Source: Paraglaciecola chathamensis S18K6 (GTDB taxonomy: Bacteria; Pseudomonadota; Gammaproteobacteria; Enterobacterales; Alteromonadaceae). From it: 64,000 nucleotides of DNA. The number at the start of each line of letters is the position of its first letter. Within the stretch, counting starts at the first letter, position 1. The DNA is taken from positions 124,001 to 188,000 of the forward strand of contig BAEM01000043.1 in the NCBI GenBank assembly GCA_000314955.1, read 5' to 3'. Positions 10,197 to 18,546 of this stretch are shown here, in pieces. The position numbers and the translations under genes are program-made. The notes under the pieces were generated by a model. That model searched no databases and was not told the origin of the DNA. It saw only the letters and a list, made by a program, of their open reading frames with translations.

Positions 10197-10727
10197 ATGC
10201 GCGCTTTTTTTGCACTCACCCCACCCCCATCAAGCAAACTTGCTATAGACGCTTGGCGAGAAAAGGCGTTTCCGCATTTTTTTAGCCCTGTCAAAGCGAG
10301 TAACTTACACATAACGTTAGCTTTTTTAGGAGAAATAACCGAGAACCACTTGGACGCGTTAAGTCAATACGTGGATAGCCATTTGAACATGCAGTGCTTT
10401 TCCATCACCTTGGACTACGTAGGTTATTGGTCAAAACCCAAAGCGTTGTGGCTAGGCAATACAGCACTACCAAAAGAACAGCTTGAACTAGTCGATTGTT
10501 TACAAAAAGCGGCTGCCACGTGCGGAATTAAAATGCAAAAACGGGATTATATCTCTCATTTAACCCTTGCTCGAAAATGCCATGAAAATCCTCCAGCAGC
10601 GTTAATTGAACCGAACTTCACGTTTCAAAATACTGAGCTGACATTATACGAATCTGTTTCTAGCCCCTATGGAGTCCTGTATAGACCAATATTAAGCTGG
10701 CCATTTTCACCACGTTTTTCATTTTAA
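10197..10727 (+). CDS. thpR: RNA 2',3'-cyclic phosphodiesterase (2'-5' RNA ligase family)
   Basis: The 176-residue product is a two-histidine phosphoesterase. The paired HxTx motifs are H38-I-T40-L and H121-L-T123-L, the catalytic residues of the family. Characterised members hydrolyse 2',3'-cyclic phosphate RNA ends and can join 2'-5' linkages in vitro. It is cytoplasmic, with no signal peptide. It is divergent from hrpB. A GGAG sequence precedes the ATG. Confidence 0.93.
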   Translation: MRAFFALTPPPSSKLAIDAWREKAFPHFFSPVKASNLHITLAFLGEITENHLDALSQYVDSHLNMQCFSITLDYVGYWSKPKALWLGNTALPKEQLELVDCLQKAAATCGIKMQKRDYISHLTLARKCHENPPAALIEPNFTFQNTELTLYESVSSPYGVLYRPILSWPFSPRFSF

Positions 10728-10770
10728 GCAAAAAATAATACTAATTGAGCTAATCAATAACGATTCGCTA

Positions 10771-10797
10771 TTTACCTTACACTGCAGGCAAGGTAAA
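10771..10797. promoter_or_regulatory. Inverted repeat upstream of purU
   Basis: TTTACCTT and AAGGTAAA form a perfect 8-bp inverted repeat with an 11-bp spacer, 33 bp before the purU start. It could be an operator or a leader hairpin. It is not followed by a T-run and does not match the PurR box. Confidence 0.4.
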
Positions 10798-10830
10798 ACA
10801 GGTGCAAATTTTTGAAGTGATGATTTCCCC

Positions 10831-11685
10831 ATGGAACAAACATTAAGACTGGTCATCGATTGCCCAGATCAAGTTGGTCTTGTAGCCAGCGTAAGCCAAT
10901 TTTTAGCTCAGCATAACGCCACCATCGTAGAAGCTAGCCACCATACAGACTTACAAACAGGGCGCTTTTTTATGCGTCATGAAATTTGCACCAATTCTCT
11001 CACTATGGATATCGAGCAAATTCGTTTAGCTTTTACCCCAATCGCTGACAAATACTCGATGAATTGGAAGCTCGTAGATTCAAACAAAAAGCCTAGAATG
11101 GCCTTGTTAGCCAGTCATGAATCTCACTGCCTAATGGACTTATTGCACCGCTGGCACAGCAAAGAGTTGAACTGTGAGATCCCATGCATTATTGCCAATC
11201 ACCCACAAATGAAACAATTTGCTGATTGGCATAGCATTCCGTTTCACTGGATTGATTTCAAAACCTTAGGAAAAGAAGCTGCGTTTGCGCAAATTAGTCA
11301 ACTGCTGAAACAGTACAATATTGATTTAACGGTACTTGCCCGTTTCATGCAAATTCTGCCTGATTCTTTATGCAAAGAACTAGCTGGGCGAGCGATTAAT
11401 ATACATCACAGCTTCTTACCTTCATTTGCTGGCGCAAAACCCTACCAGCAAGCCTATGACAGAGGAGTGAAATTAATTGGGGCGACCTGTCATTATGTGA
11501 CCAGCGACTTAGATGAAGGGCCGATTATTGAACAAGAGGTAATGCGTATTAGCCACAGTGATTCTGCGCAAGACATGGTTCGCAAAGGGAAGAATTGTGA
11601 AAAGACCGCGCTGGCGAATGGTGTTCGCTATCATTTAGAAGATAGGGTGATTATTCACCGCTCTAAAACCGTGGTATTTGCTTAG
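10831..11685 (+). CDS. purU: Formyltetrahydrofolate deformylase
   Basis: The 284-residue enzyme hydrolyses 10-formyl-THF to THF and formate, supplying formate for PurT and balancing one-carbon pools. Residues 1-85 form an ACT domain (LVIDCPDQVGLVASVSQFL) expected to bind glycine/methionine signals. The formyltransferase-fold catalytic part has the family motifs NIHHSFLPSF, GAKPYQQAYDRGVK and SDLDEGPIIEQ, containing the expected catalytic His and Asp. It is full length and cytoplasmic. It follows thpR by about 100 bp and may have its own promoter. Confidence 0.96.
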   Translation: MEQTLRLVIDCPDQVGLVASVSQFLAQHNATIVEASHHTDLQTGRFFMRHEICTNSLTMDIEQIRLAFTPIADKYSMNWKLVDSNKKPRMALLASHESHCLMDLLHRWHSKELNCEIPCIIANHPQMKQFADWHSIPFHWIDFKTLGKEAAFAQISQLLKQYNIDLTVLARFMQILPDSLCKELAGRAINIHHSFLPSFAGAKPYQQAYDRGVKLIGATCHYVTSDLDEGPIIEQEVMRISHSDSAQDMVRKGKNCEKTALANGVRYHLEDRVIIHRSKTVVFA

Positions 11686-11712
11686 TATCAGCTATAGCGC
11701 GGGGCATACAGG

Positions 11713-12282
11713 CTAAAAGTTTGCGACGTACACCAAATTAATATGCTTGTCTGTGCGTCCTTGGCCTGCCCAAGTATGTCCCGCGTCGTTTGCTTGCCAA
11801 AGCGCGCGCGACAAAGCGACCTCAACATACTGATGCTCTGAGTTCAACATAAAACGCGAACTCAATAGCCACTGGTTACTCGCAGGAAGTTGAATATCTG
11901 CACCTTGGGAAGTTTCAAGGTTGGTGTCCATTTGTCTGATGTACCCTAGCCCCAAACTCACATGATGATTCAAACGATAGCGGGGTAAAATAGCCCACTG
12001 ACGTGTGGTTGTTTTTTGATTGTGCGCCCCCCAGCTTAATTCACCTTTGACATAGCCCACTTGCGTATCAACTGAAATCGCATCACCAAATTTTTGATGA
12101 AAAGTCAGTTGATAATCTCGTTGATGACACCCGTCGAATTTAATGCTTTTTTTATTAAAATCGAGTTCAGTGCTTTGCGGCAACGATTGTTTCAACCACT
12201 GTAACGTTTGCTGCCAATTTAACTCAGCTGCAGATATCTGGGTGGCAAAACAAATAGTGAAAATAGCAATGAGTGAGCGCAA
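11713..12282 (-). CDS. Small exported protein, probable outer-membrane barrel
   Basis: I do not recognise the family. The 189-residue product starts with a clear signal peptide (MRSLIAIFTICFATQISA, cleavage before AELNW). The rest alternates polar and hydrophobic residues in beta-strand style (ISVDTQVGYVKGELSWG, LNHHVSLGLGYIRQ, QYVEVALSRALW) and ends in Phe, which is typical of BAM-inserted barrels. About eight strands could fit. It converges with purU and is divergent from the porin gene. Confidence 0.6.
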   Translation of the reverse strand: MRSLIAIFTICFATQISAAELNWQQTLQWLKQSLPQSTELDFNKKSIKFDGCHQRDYQLTFHQKFGDAISVDTQVGYVKGELSWGAHNQKTTTRQWAILPRYRLNHHVSLGLGYIRQMDTNLETSQGADIQLPASNQWLLSSRFMLNSEHQYVEVALSRALWQANDAGHTWAGQGRTDKHINLVYVANF

Positions 12283-12489
12283 CGTTCTTACTCTAACCGT
12301 TTAAAACAGGCTTTAACTGTAGACTGCAATGATGGAACATGGGTATTTAGGCACATTATTTAGTATAGTTTTTGATACTGATAACCTAATATTGGCCGCT
12401 ATACTTCTGGCAGCACAGAGCTTAACTAGTCATAACGACATGGTAATGGACAAACTAAAAGGTAATTTACCTAGTTAAGGGGTAGTTTC

Positions 12490-12564
12490 ATGTTAAAAGC
12501 TTATTATTTAGCGCAGCAGAAACTAACAACGTATTTTAATGCTAAAGACCGAGTAAATTGTTAA
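12490..12564 (+). CDS. Possible 24-codon leader ORF before the porin
   Basis: ATG at 12490, preceded by AAGGGGT about 7 nt upstream, opens a 24-codon frame (MLKAYYLAQQKL..., ending NC) that stops 2 bp before the likely porin ATG at 12567. The ribosome-binding site and tight spacing suggest a coupled leader peptide, but the size allows chance occurrence. Confidence 0.3.
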   Translation: MLKAYYLAQQKLTTYFNAKDRVNC

Positions 12565-12566
12565 TC

Positions 12567-13838
12567 ATGCTACATTTCAAACGTTCACAACTGCATTTTG
12601 CTGCCTGCTTATTAATGCTAAGTTTATGTGCTGTGTCGGATAGCTTCGCCGCGAACGATAAAGTTAAATTGAATGGTTTTGCTACATTAGGGGCAATCTA
12701 TAACGATAGCGATGATTTGGGTTTTCGCCCTAACTTAAAAATTCCTGGTCGCACTGGGCTGTCTTTAGCACCTGACTCTTTGATAGGCCTGCAAGCCAAC
12801 ATCAACATCAGCCCACAATGGGACGCAGTGATTCAGGCTGTATATCGCGATAAGCTGGATGAAAAAGCAATTAACTATTTAGATGTGGCCTTTCTACGTT
12901 ACCGTTTAAATAATCGCTTAGAATTACGTGGCGGTAGAATGAATACCGATATCTACTTTTTGTCAGAGTACAAGTCTGTAGGTTATGCGTACCTCTGGGC
13001 ACGACCACCAGCGGAGTTTTATTCAAAAGTGACATCAGTTTCTCAATTCGAAGGAGGAGATGTTCTTTTTAAGCGCTCACTGGGCGATGGTTTCTTTACC
13101 GCAAAATTAGGCTATGGCGAAACCGACGCATCAATAGCAACCACGGGGGATGGTTTAGACGTACATTTTACTAATATGCTAATGGCCTCAGCGTCATATC
13201 AGCAAAATAATTGGCAGGTTAGAGCATCATTTCTTGATGCGAGAGTAAATGATTTTAGCGCCGACCTCAACACCATTGATGACGCTATAGCCTTGTTTCC
13301 ACCTAACATCTGGCCTGGGGGGCCTCGACTAAGGGAGCGTTTTGATTTTGTCGGTAAAAAGCAGCAATTTTTTGGCTTAGGTTACCGGTTTGATAATGAC
13401 ACTTGGCTAGTGCAATCTGAAATTGGCTTCATCAATTCACAGTGGGATATAGAAAGAGACACAGTATCTGGCTACGTTAGCTTAGGGTATCAAAATGACG
13501 GTATGACGTATTTTGCTACTGTATCCGCAGTAGAGCCGACTAAAAACAACTTGAGTGACAGAGTTGGAGAGATTTCACCTAACGCTCCTGCCGCTATCGC
13601 TGCTGCAATACAGTCATTTAGGCCGTTAATACGTGAGGCGCTTGAGCAAAATGTAGCTAACCAGCATACCTTTAGCTTAGGCGTAAATTGGATGTTCTCA
13701 GCCTCTTTAGTGGCAAAATTACAATTGGATCATAGTGTTATCGCAGACGATGATTATGCATTATGGCGCGTATATAATGAGCCCGAAGCAGACCATACTG
13801 TCAATGTGGCAAGTCTTAGCTTGAATTGGGTGTTTTAA
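12567..13838 (+). CDS. Porin-like outer-membrane beta-barrel
   Basis: From the ATG at 12567 the product is 423 residues. It has a signal peptide ending SDSFA and a mature start ANDKVKLNGFATLGAIYN, as in many gammaproteobacterial OMPs. Repeated amphipathic strands follow, and the last residue is Phe (SLNWVF). A TTG at 12558 would add only MLI. It probably forms a passive channel or solute-specific porin; the substrate is unknown. The next gene begins one base after its stop and encodes a small solute-binding-like protein, which suggests joint work on one solute. Confidence 0.75.
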   Translation: MLHFKRSQLHFAACLLMLSLCAVSDSFAANDKVKLNGFATLGAIYNDSDDLGFRPNLKIPGRTGLSLAPDSLIGLQANINISPQWDAVIQAVYRDKLDEKAINYLDVAFLRYRLNNRLELRGGRMNTDIYFLSEYKSVGYAYLWARPPAEFYSKVTSVSQFEGGDVLFKRSLGDGFFTAKLGYGETDASIATTGDGLDVHFTNMLMASASYQQNNWQVRASFLDARVNDFSADLNTIDDAIALFPPNIWPGGPRLRERFDFVGKKQQFFGLGYRFDNDTWLVQSEIGFINSQWDIERDTVSGYVSLGYQNDGMTYFATVSAVEPTKNNLSDRVGEISPNAPAAIAAAIQSFRPLIREALEQNVANQHTFSLGVNWMFSASLVAKLQLDHSVIADDDYALWRVYNEPEADHTVNVASLSLNWVF

Positions 13839-13839
13839 C

Positions 13840-14268
13840 ATGCGCCAGTGCATGATCCATCTCATCACCTTTTTCTTGTTCGTTTCCTGTTCATACTCAG
13901 CACATGCTTTGGTTGTCGTGGTAGGTAAAAACAATCCCGTTGAAGCACTTAGTAAAACACAAGTGATTGATATTTATATGGGCAGGTACAACACCTTTCC
14001 AAATGGCGTGGTCGCCAGACCTCTGGACCGCGTTGCTGGCAGCGATGCGAAACAAAAATTTTATCGTTTATTGGTTAATAAAAGTGAAGAAAAAATTAAT
14101 GCTTACTGGGCTCGATTGCTCTTTTCAGGCCGTGCTAGCCCCCCCAGTAGCTATGCCACTAATGATGAAATGCTAGATGAATTGCGTAGCTCAAAACAAA
14201 CGATAGGTTATGTGCTTGAATCAGAGGTGGATGATTCATTGAAAGTCGTTTATCGTTTCGAAAAATAA
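13840..14268 (+). CDS. Small periplasmic solute-binding-like protein
   Basis: The 142-residue product has a signal peptide ending around SAHA and a mature start LVVVVGKNNPVEALSKTQVIDIYMGRYNTFPNG. This resembles the first lobe of phosphate-type (PstS-like) solute-binding proteins, including the KTQVIDIYMGR segment. At about 120 mature residues it is only half the size of a normal PstS. No permease or ATPase is nearby, so it is unlikely to be an ordinary ABC component. It starts one base after the porin stop and is probably translationally coupled. Confidence 0.7.
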   Translation: MRQCMIHLITFFLFVSCSYSAHALVVVVGKNNPVEALSKTQVIDIYMGRYNTFPNGVVARPLDRVAGSDAKQKFYRLLVNKSEEKINAYWARLLFSGRASPPSSYATNDEMLDELRSSKQTIGYVLESEVDDSLKVVYRFEK

Positions 14269-14293
14269 TAAAGCCTTTTTTGAGATTACTTTT

Positions 14294-14869
14294 TTGAAAC
14301 AACACGTTGCATTCGCATTAAATATTATTGCCATTGGGCTATTTATCCCCGGCATTACCCTACCCATGTTTGCGTTAAACATGGAAATGTCCGCTCTATT
14401 GAACGCGGCAGGTATTTCATCCACATTAATAGACAAAGAGCTATCTATCCTTAATACGGTACAGGAATTATGGGAAGGAGAGCGCTTTCTTGTCGCAGCG
14501 CTTATTTTTTTATTTTCTGTGTGCGTCCCAATACTAAAAACAATATTGATGAGTTTGGCTTATTTTACCCGCAATATAAACGTCCGACGAAATCTATCGC
14601 AGTTTGTATCTGCAATAGGGAAATGGTCGATGGCAGACGTGTTTGTCGTGGCAGTATTTTTGGCTATTTTGTCGACTAATCACGCCGACACTCTATCCCA
14701 AGAAACCCTCACCTTATTCGGTTTTACCTTAGGTATTGATATTAGCACTCAAACGCTCTCAGCCGTTGGAGATGGTTTTTTCTATTTTGTGGGGTATTGT
14801 TTACTTTCTTTGCTTGCAAGCCATATCGCAACGTCACCTTATGGTATAAAACGACTGGACAGCGAATAA
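14294..14869 (+). CDS. PqiA-like inner-membrane protein
   Basis: The 191-residue protein has about four membrane helices and matches the paraquat-inducible protein A domain, notably GKWSMADVFVVAVFLA and the helix pair around FLFSVCVPILKTILMS. It carries one PqiA domain and lacks the zinc-ribbon cysteines of full PqiA. The frame can only start at TTG (14294), since later Met codons lie inside the first helix. PqiA-family proteins act with MCE proteins in lipid transport between membranes; no MCE partner is encoded here. It follows the solute-binding-like gene by 25 bp. Confidence 0.8.
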   Translation: MKQHVAFALNIIAIGLFIPGITLPMFALNMEMSALLNAAGISSTLIDKELSILNTVQELWEGERFLVAALIFLFSVCVPILKTILMSLAYFTRNINVRRNLSQFVSAIGKWSMADVFVVAVFLAILSTNHADTLSQETLTLFGFTLGIDISTQTLSAVGDGFFYFVGYCLLSLLASHIATSPYGIKRLDSE

Positions 14870-14878
14870 CACCCACAA

Positions 14879-14901
14879 AAAGGCCGCTCTTAGCGGCCTT
14901 T
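14879..14901. terminator. Bidirectional intrinsic terminator, pqiA-like / catalase
   Basis: AAAGGCCGCT and AGCGGCCTTT form a perfect 10-bp stem with a 3-base loop between two converging genes. A- and T-rich flanks suit termination in both directions. Confidence 0.85.
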
Positions 14902-14922
14902 AATCTTTGTCACAGCATTTAA

Positions 14923-16419
14923 CTAGCGTGCTGGGGTATCATCCGTGATCGGTACAGCGTTCGTGTCACTGTCTAGCTTTTCATTCGCCTGACGCACCCC
15001 TTTTGCATAATCAGGGTGTACCTTTTCAAGTACCGCATACCAACGTTCTTTAACTGCCGATGAGCATGGCCCCATTGCTGCGGCGTAATTTTCATATAGG
15101 CGCTGTTTTTGCTCAGCGTCAAACATTTCATACAAAGCGCGTGGCTGAACGTAATCTGCATCACTTTCGAGTTGGTCGTATCGCGCTGCATCACCGTCGA
15201 TGCGCAGTGGTGGTTCTTCTACACTGGCATCAGCGACTGGTCCGTTATGTTGATTCGGCTCGTAATAAGCATCTGGGTTGCCAAAATCATTAGTGAAAAA
15301 ACGCATCGCGCCATCTTTATGATAATGCTGCACGTTAGATGCTTTAGCCGCATTCGCAGGCAAAGCTTCATAGTGCGTTCCTAAACGATAGCGGTGTGCA
15401 TCAGCGTAGGAAAAGACCCGCGCTTGCAGCATTTTATCTGGACTGTATCCAATTCCAGGAACAACGTTAGATGGACTATAAGCAGCATTCTCTACCATTT
15501 GAAAATAGTTCTCAGGGTTCTCGTTCATCTCTAGCTCCCCTACTTCAATCAGCGGGAAGTCACCATGAGGCCAGATTTTGGTAATATCAAACGGATTAAA
15601 CGGCTGATTTTCTGCATCTAACTCAGGCATGACTTGGATGTACATGGTCCATTTCGGAAAGTTGCCTTCTTCTATCGCGTTGTACAAATCTTCTTGATAA
15701 GCCTCGCGAGTTTTACCGGTCAGAGCTTCGGCCTCTGCATTAGTATAATGCTTATGTCCCTGCTGCGTTTTAAAGTGGAATTTCACCCAATGGCGTTCAC
15801 CATCTTTGTTCCACATACTAAACGTATGGCTACCATAGCCATTCATGTACATAGGGTTGACTGGGATCCCGCGATCTGACATTAGAATGGTCACTTGGTG
15901 CACACATTCCGGTTGTGCTGCCCAGAAATCAAACATAGCCTCGGGAGACCGCAAGTTTGTTTTTGGGTGCCTTTTCTGAGTGCGAATAAAGTCAGGGAAC
16001 TTAAAGCCGTCTCGTATAAAGAACACTGGCGTATTGTTCCCTACCATGTCCCAATTACCTTCTTCGGTATAAAACTTAAGGCTAAAGCCGCGCACATCAC
16101 GTTCTGTATCTGCCGCCCCTGACTCACCGGCCACCGTTGACCAACGGCTGAGCACTTCAGTTGTTTTTCCAATTTGTGAAAATAATTTAGCGCAGGAATA
16201 TTGACTGATGTCATGGGTAACTGTGAATTTTCCTTTCAATCCCCAGCCCTTTGCGTGCACGGCGCGCTCTGGAATGCGCTCGCGATTTTGATGAGCAAGT
16301 TTTTCGATCAATTGGTAATCAGTAAGCAGTAATGGCCCCCGCTCTCCGGCTGATTTCGAGGTTTGATTGGAAGGCACTGGTGCACCTGCACTGGTGGTTA
16401 ATCTTGGCTTATCTGTCAT
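14923..16419 (-). CDS. katA: Haem catalase
   Basis: This 498-residue small-subunit monofunctional catalase converts hydrogen peroxide to water and oxygen. The distal catalytic His is H55 (RAVHAKGWG) and the catalytic Asn is N128 (VGNNTPVFF). The proximal haem-ligand Tyr lies in [14 protein letters not shown]. There is no signal peptide, so it is cytoplasmic. GGAGAT precedes the ATG. It is transcribed alone, with a terminator after it and an unusual repeat cluster before it. The gene symbol follows the usual name for this type. Confidence 0.95.
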   Translation of the reverse strand: MTDKPRLTTSAGAPVPSNQTSKSAGERGPLLLTDYQLIEKLAHQNRERIPERAVHAKGWGLKGKFTVTHDISQYSCAKLFSQIGKTTEVLSRWSTVAGESGAADTERDVRGFSLKFYTEEGNWDMVGNNTPVFFIRDGFKFPDFIRTQKRHPKTNLRSPEAMFDFWAAQPECVHQVTILMSDRGIPVNPMYMNGYGSHTFSMWNKDGERHWVKFHFKTQQGHKHYTNAEAEALTGKTREAYQEDLYNAIEEGNFPKWTMYIQVMPELDAENQPFNPFDITKIWPHGDFPLIEVGELEMNENPENYFQMVENAAYSPSNVVPGIGYSPDKMLQARVFSYADAHRYRLGTHYEALPANAAKASNVQHYHKDGAMRFFTNDFGNPDAYYEPNQHNGPVADASVEEPPLRIDGDAARYDQLESDADYVQPRALYEMFDAEQKQRLYENYAAAMGPCSSAVKERWYAVLEKVHPDYAKGVRQANEKLDSDTNAVPITDDTPAR

Positions 16420-16448
16420 TCGCTTATCTCCATTGCTTCATTTGAAAA

Positions 16449-16519
16449 CGCTACGTGCATATAAATCGCTACGTTTATTTACAACCGCTACGTTCATTTA
16501 CAACCGCTACGCATTACGC
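16449..16519. repeat. CGCTACG short tandem repeats upstream of catalase
   Basis: Four degenerate units begin with CGCTACG at 16449, 16467, 16486 and 16505 and are spaced 18-19 bp apart. The middle two are nearly identical (CGCTACGTTYATTTACAAC). The array begins 29 bp upstream of the katA ATG, so it may overlap the leader or promoter. Confidence 0.8.
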
Positions 16520-16608
16520 AGGTCAGTCGCTTGTTATGAACAATAGTAGCAGTAATACCTAATGAAAGAACAAAGAGGAAATTAGATAGGCTTAATCAAG
16601 TGATTCTA

Positions 16609-17790
16609 TTAAGCCATGCAGACCCTAGCGTTACCTTGGTTTTCTTTACCTCTCAAGGCATTGTCCGCACGGGAAATAATATGTTGTAGCATGCTGTCTT
16701 CTTTTTCTAGTTCAGTGACACCTATGCTTACCGATACATGAATACCATTTGGAACATCATGAACTTGCATATCATTAAAAAATGCGCGTATTTTGTTGGC
16801 TAAGCATAAAGCTTGCGCTGCTGACGTTTTTGGTAATAGCAGCACGAACTTGTCATCAGCAACGCGCCCGAGATAATCTGATTCTCGAGAGATGGTTAAC
16901 AGCCCTTGGGCCACATGAGATAACACATCTTCAGCGACGTCATGCCCCTGGTGAGTAAGTATTCGTGAAAAGCGGTCTATATCGAAAGCCAATATACTCA
17001 TTGTCTCGTTATGTCTGCGCGCAGTAGCAATAAGTTTAGATGCAGATAATTCAAATGCTTTGCGATTAAACATTGGTTTAGTTTGCTCAGAATTAACATT
17101 TAGAATTTTAGAAATAGCCAAATTTTTGCGCTGTTTTTTGGCATTCAATATGATGACGATGAAGCCAATGACCATAATAGCCACGATAAGCCAGAACACC
17201 ACAAACTGAGTTAGTTTTAATGTGCTCATTCTTTCGTTGTCTTGACTTTCGTACTCGTAAGCCACCTCGTTTAGGCTATTTAGTAACGGCGTATATGCCA
17301 TTTCCATTAACGCTTTTGCATCCAATTTAGTATCGCCTTGCTTAACCTGTAAGTTTAACGCGTAATAAATTTGTTCTCCAAATGCATTAAGCTGATCACT
17401 CACATTATTATCTGAGGTAAAATATAGCGCTTGTAGCTCGGGCGACAAAGGCGAGGCTAACCCATTTTTCAGTGCGCTATAGTGTGGTTCGAGTAATAGT
17501 TGATGATTGGCCTGCATTGTTCCTAACGCTTGCAAGCTGGTTTGCTTAGCAGCAATATCTTCACTGTATAAGTATGCGGTGGCAAATAGACTGGCACGTT
17601 GCAACAGCATTCGCTGTTGCCCGCTAATATTAGCCTCCTGCGCGACGTTGGCTTGTGCTTGGATCACTTTTTCCAACGTTATGTGCACGAAAATGGCCAA
17701 CAATCCGCCAAGTAATAAATAAACGATGCTTGTGAGCATAGCTCCTTGTATACAACCAGGTCGATTATATTTAGTAAAGATTGCCGCCAT
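16609..17790 (-). CDS. Membrane PilJ-like sensor with degenerate GGDEF domain
   Basis: The 393-residue protein has an N-terminal membrane helix (about 19-40) and a periplasmic segment with NISGQQRMLLQRASLFATAYL, like the type IV pili MCP/PilJ sensor domain. A second membrane helix follows near 198-217, then a GGDEF-fold domain. The signature reads VADDK in place of GGDEF and a canonical I-site is not evident, so diguanylate cyclase activity is unlikely. It may bind c-di-GMP or GTP, or act only as a scaffold. It lies 29 bp downstream of the barrel gene and is probably the third gene of the giant-protein operon. ATG 17736 is an alternative start. Confidence 0.8.
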   Translation of the reverse strand: MAAIFTKYNRPGCIQGAMLTSIVYLLLGGLLAIFVHITLEKVIQAQANVAQEANISGQQRMLLQRASLFATAYLYSEDIAAKQTSLQALGTMQANHQLLLEPHYSALKNGLASPLSPELQALYFTSDNNVSDQLNAFGEQIYYALNLQVKQGDTKLDAKALMEMAYTPLLNSLNEVAYEYESQDNERMSTLKLTQFVVFWLIVAIMVIGFIVIILNAKKQRKNLAISKILNVNSEQTKPMFNRKAFELSASKLIATARRHNETMSILAFDIDRFSRILTHQGHDVAEDVLSHVAQGLLTISRESDYLGRVADDKFVLLLPKTSAAQALCLANKIRAFFNDMQVHDVPNGIHVSVSIGVTELEKEDSMLQHIISRADNALRGKENQGNARVCMA

Positions 17791-17819
17791 GCTCTTACGC
17801 CTCTAAGTTGTGTTCGCGT

Positions 17820-18545
17820 TTAATGGAAGTGGTAACTCACGCCTAAGGTAATTAAATCCACATCGTCGCTTTCAAGGTAGTATCTCTCCCATTCCACATT
17901 TACTTGAAAACGCTTTGATAAACGGTAATTCGCACCGAGACCTATGTATAGGTCGATGCCGTCCTCACCATCTAATGCAGGCAATGGCGTGTCGCTGAAT
18001 ACCTCTCTAGAGTCATACTCGCTTTCCCACACATACAGCCCTGCGCGCGCATTTACAAACCAGTCTTGATGCCGCCAAAATTGATAATTTAAGCTGGCGG
18101 TAAATCCCTCTACCGAATCAGGATGGATTGCTCTAGCGAGATCAAGAAATTTCTCTGGCTCAGTGGTGGTCGTCGTAAATGCGGTACTCACCTCGCCTAA
18201 ATCCGTATACCCGAACTCTAAGCTGAATTTCTCACTCAAAGATGTGCCCACTCCCAATTTAAAGGCGCTTCGAGAGTCGTCCACATCAATGTCATATACT
18301 TCAAAGCCAATGTTTTGCGCTTCGTTATAGATATTTTGTTCTGAACTCGCTCCTGACGCATAGCCTAAACTCGCTTGTACATACCAGTTTTCAAACAAAC
18401 AATCTTCGTCAACCACACACAGTGATTTCGATGCGAGTAACGGAAGCTGGGACTCATCCTGTACTGAATTCGCGGTCTGCGCCCAAGCCGCTTGCCCTAA
18501 CGCCAGCGACAACCCTAGGCCTAACCCTGCTTTAATACACTTCAT
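17820..18545 (-). CDS. OmpA-type outer-membrane beta-barrel
   Basis: From the ATG at 18545 the product is 241 residues with a signal peptide (MKCIKAGLGLGLSLALGQAAWA). It resembles the 8-stranded OmpA/OmpW-like barrels: WYVQASLGYASG, FKLGVGTSLSEKFSLEFGYTDLGE, FQVNVEWERYYL and a terminal GVSYHFH. No C-terminal peptidoglycan-binding domain is present. The ATG lies one base after the stop of the giant protein gene, with GGGGAA about 9 nt upstream inside that gene. Translational coupling and a shared function (surface display or anchoring) are therefore likely, but this is inference. Confidence 0.75.
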   Translation of the reverse strand: MKCIKAGLGLGLSLALGQAAWAQTANSVQDESQLPLLASKSLCVVDEDCLFENWYVQASLGYASGASSEQNIYNEAQNIGFEVYDIDVDDSRSAFKLGVGTSLSEKFSLEFGYTDLGEVSTAFTTTTTEPEKFLDLARAIHPDSVEGFTASLNYQFWRHQDWFVNARAGLYVWESEYDSREVFSDTPLPALDGEDGIDLYIGLGANYRLSKRFQVNVEWERYYLESDDVDLITLGVSYHFH

Positions 18546-18546
18546 G

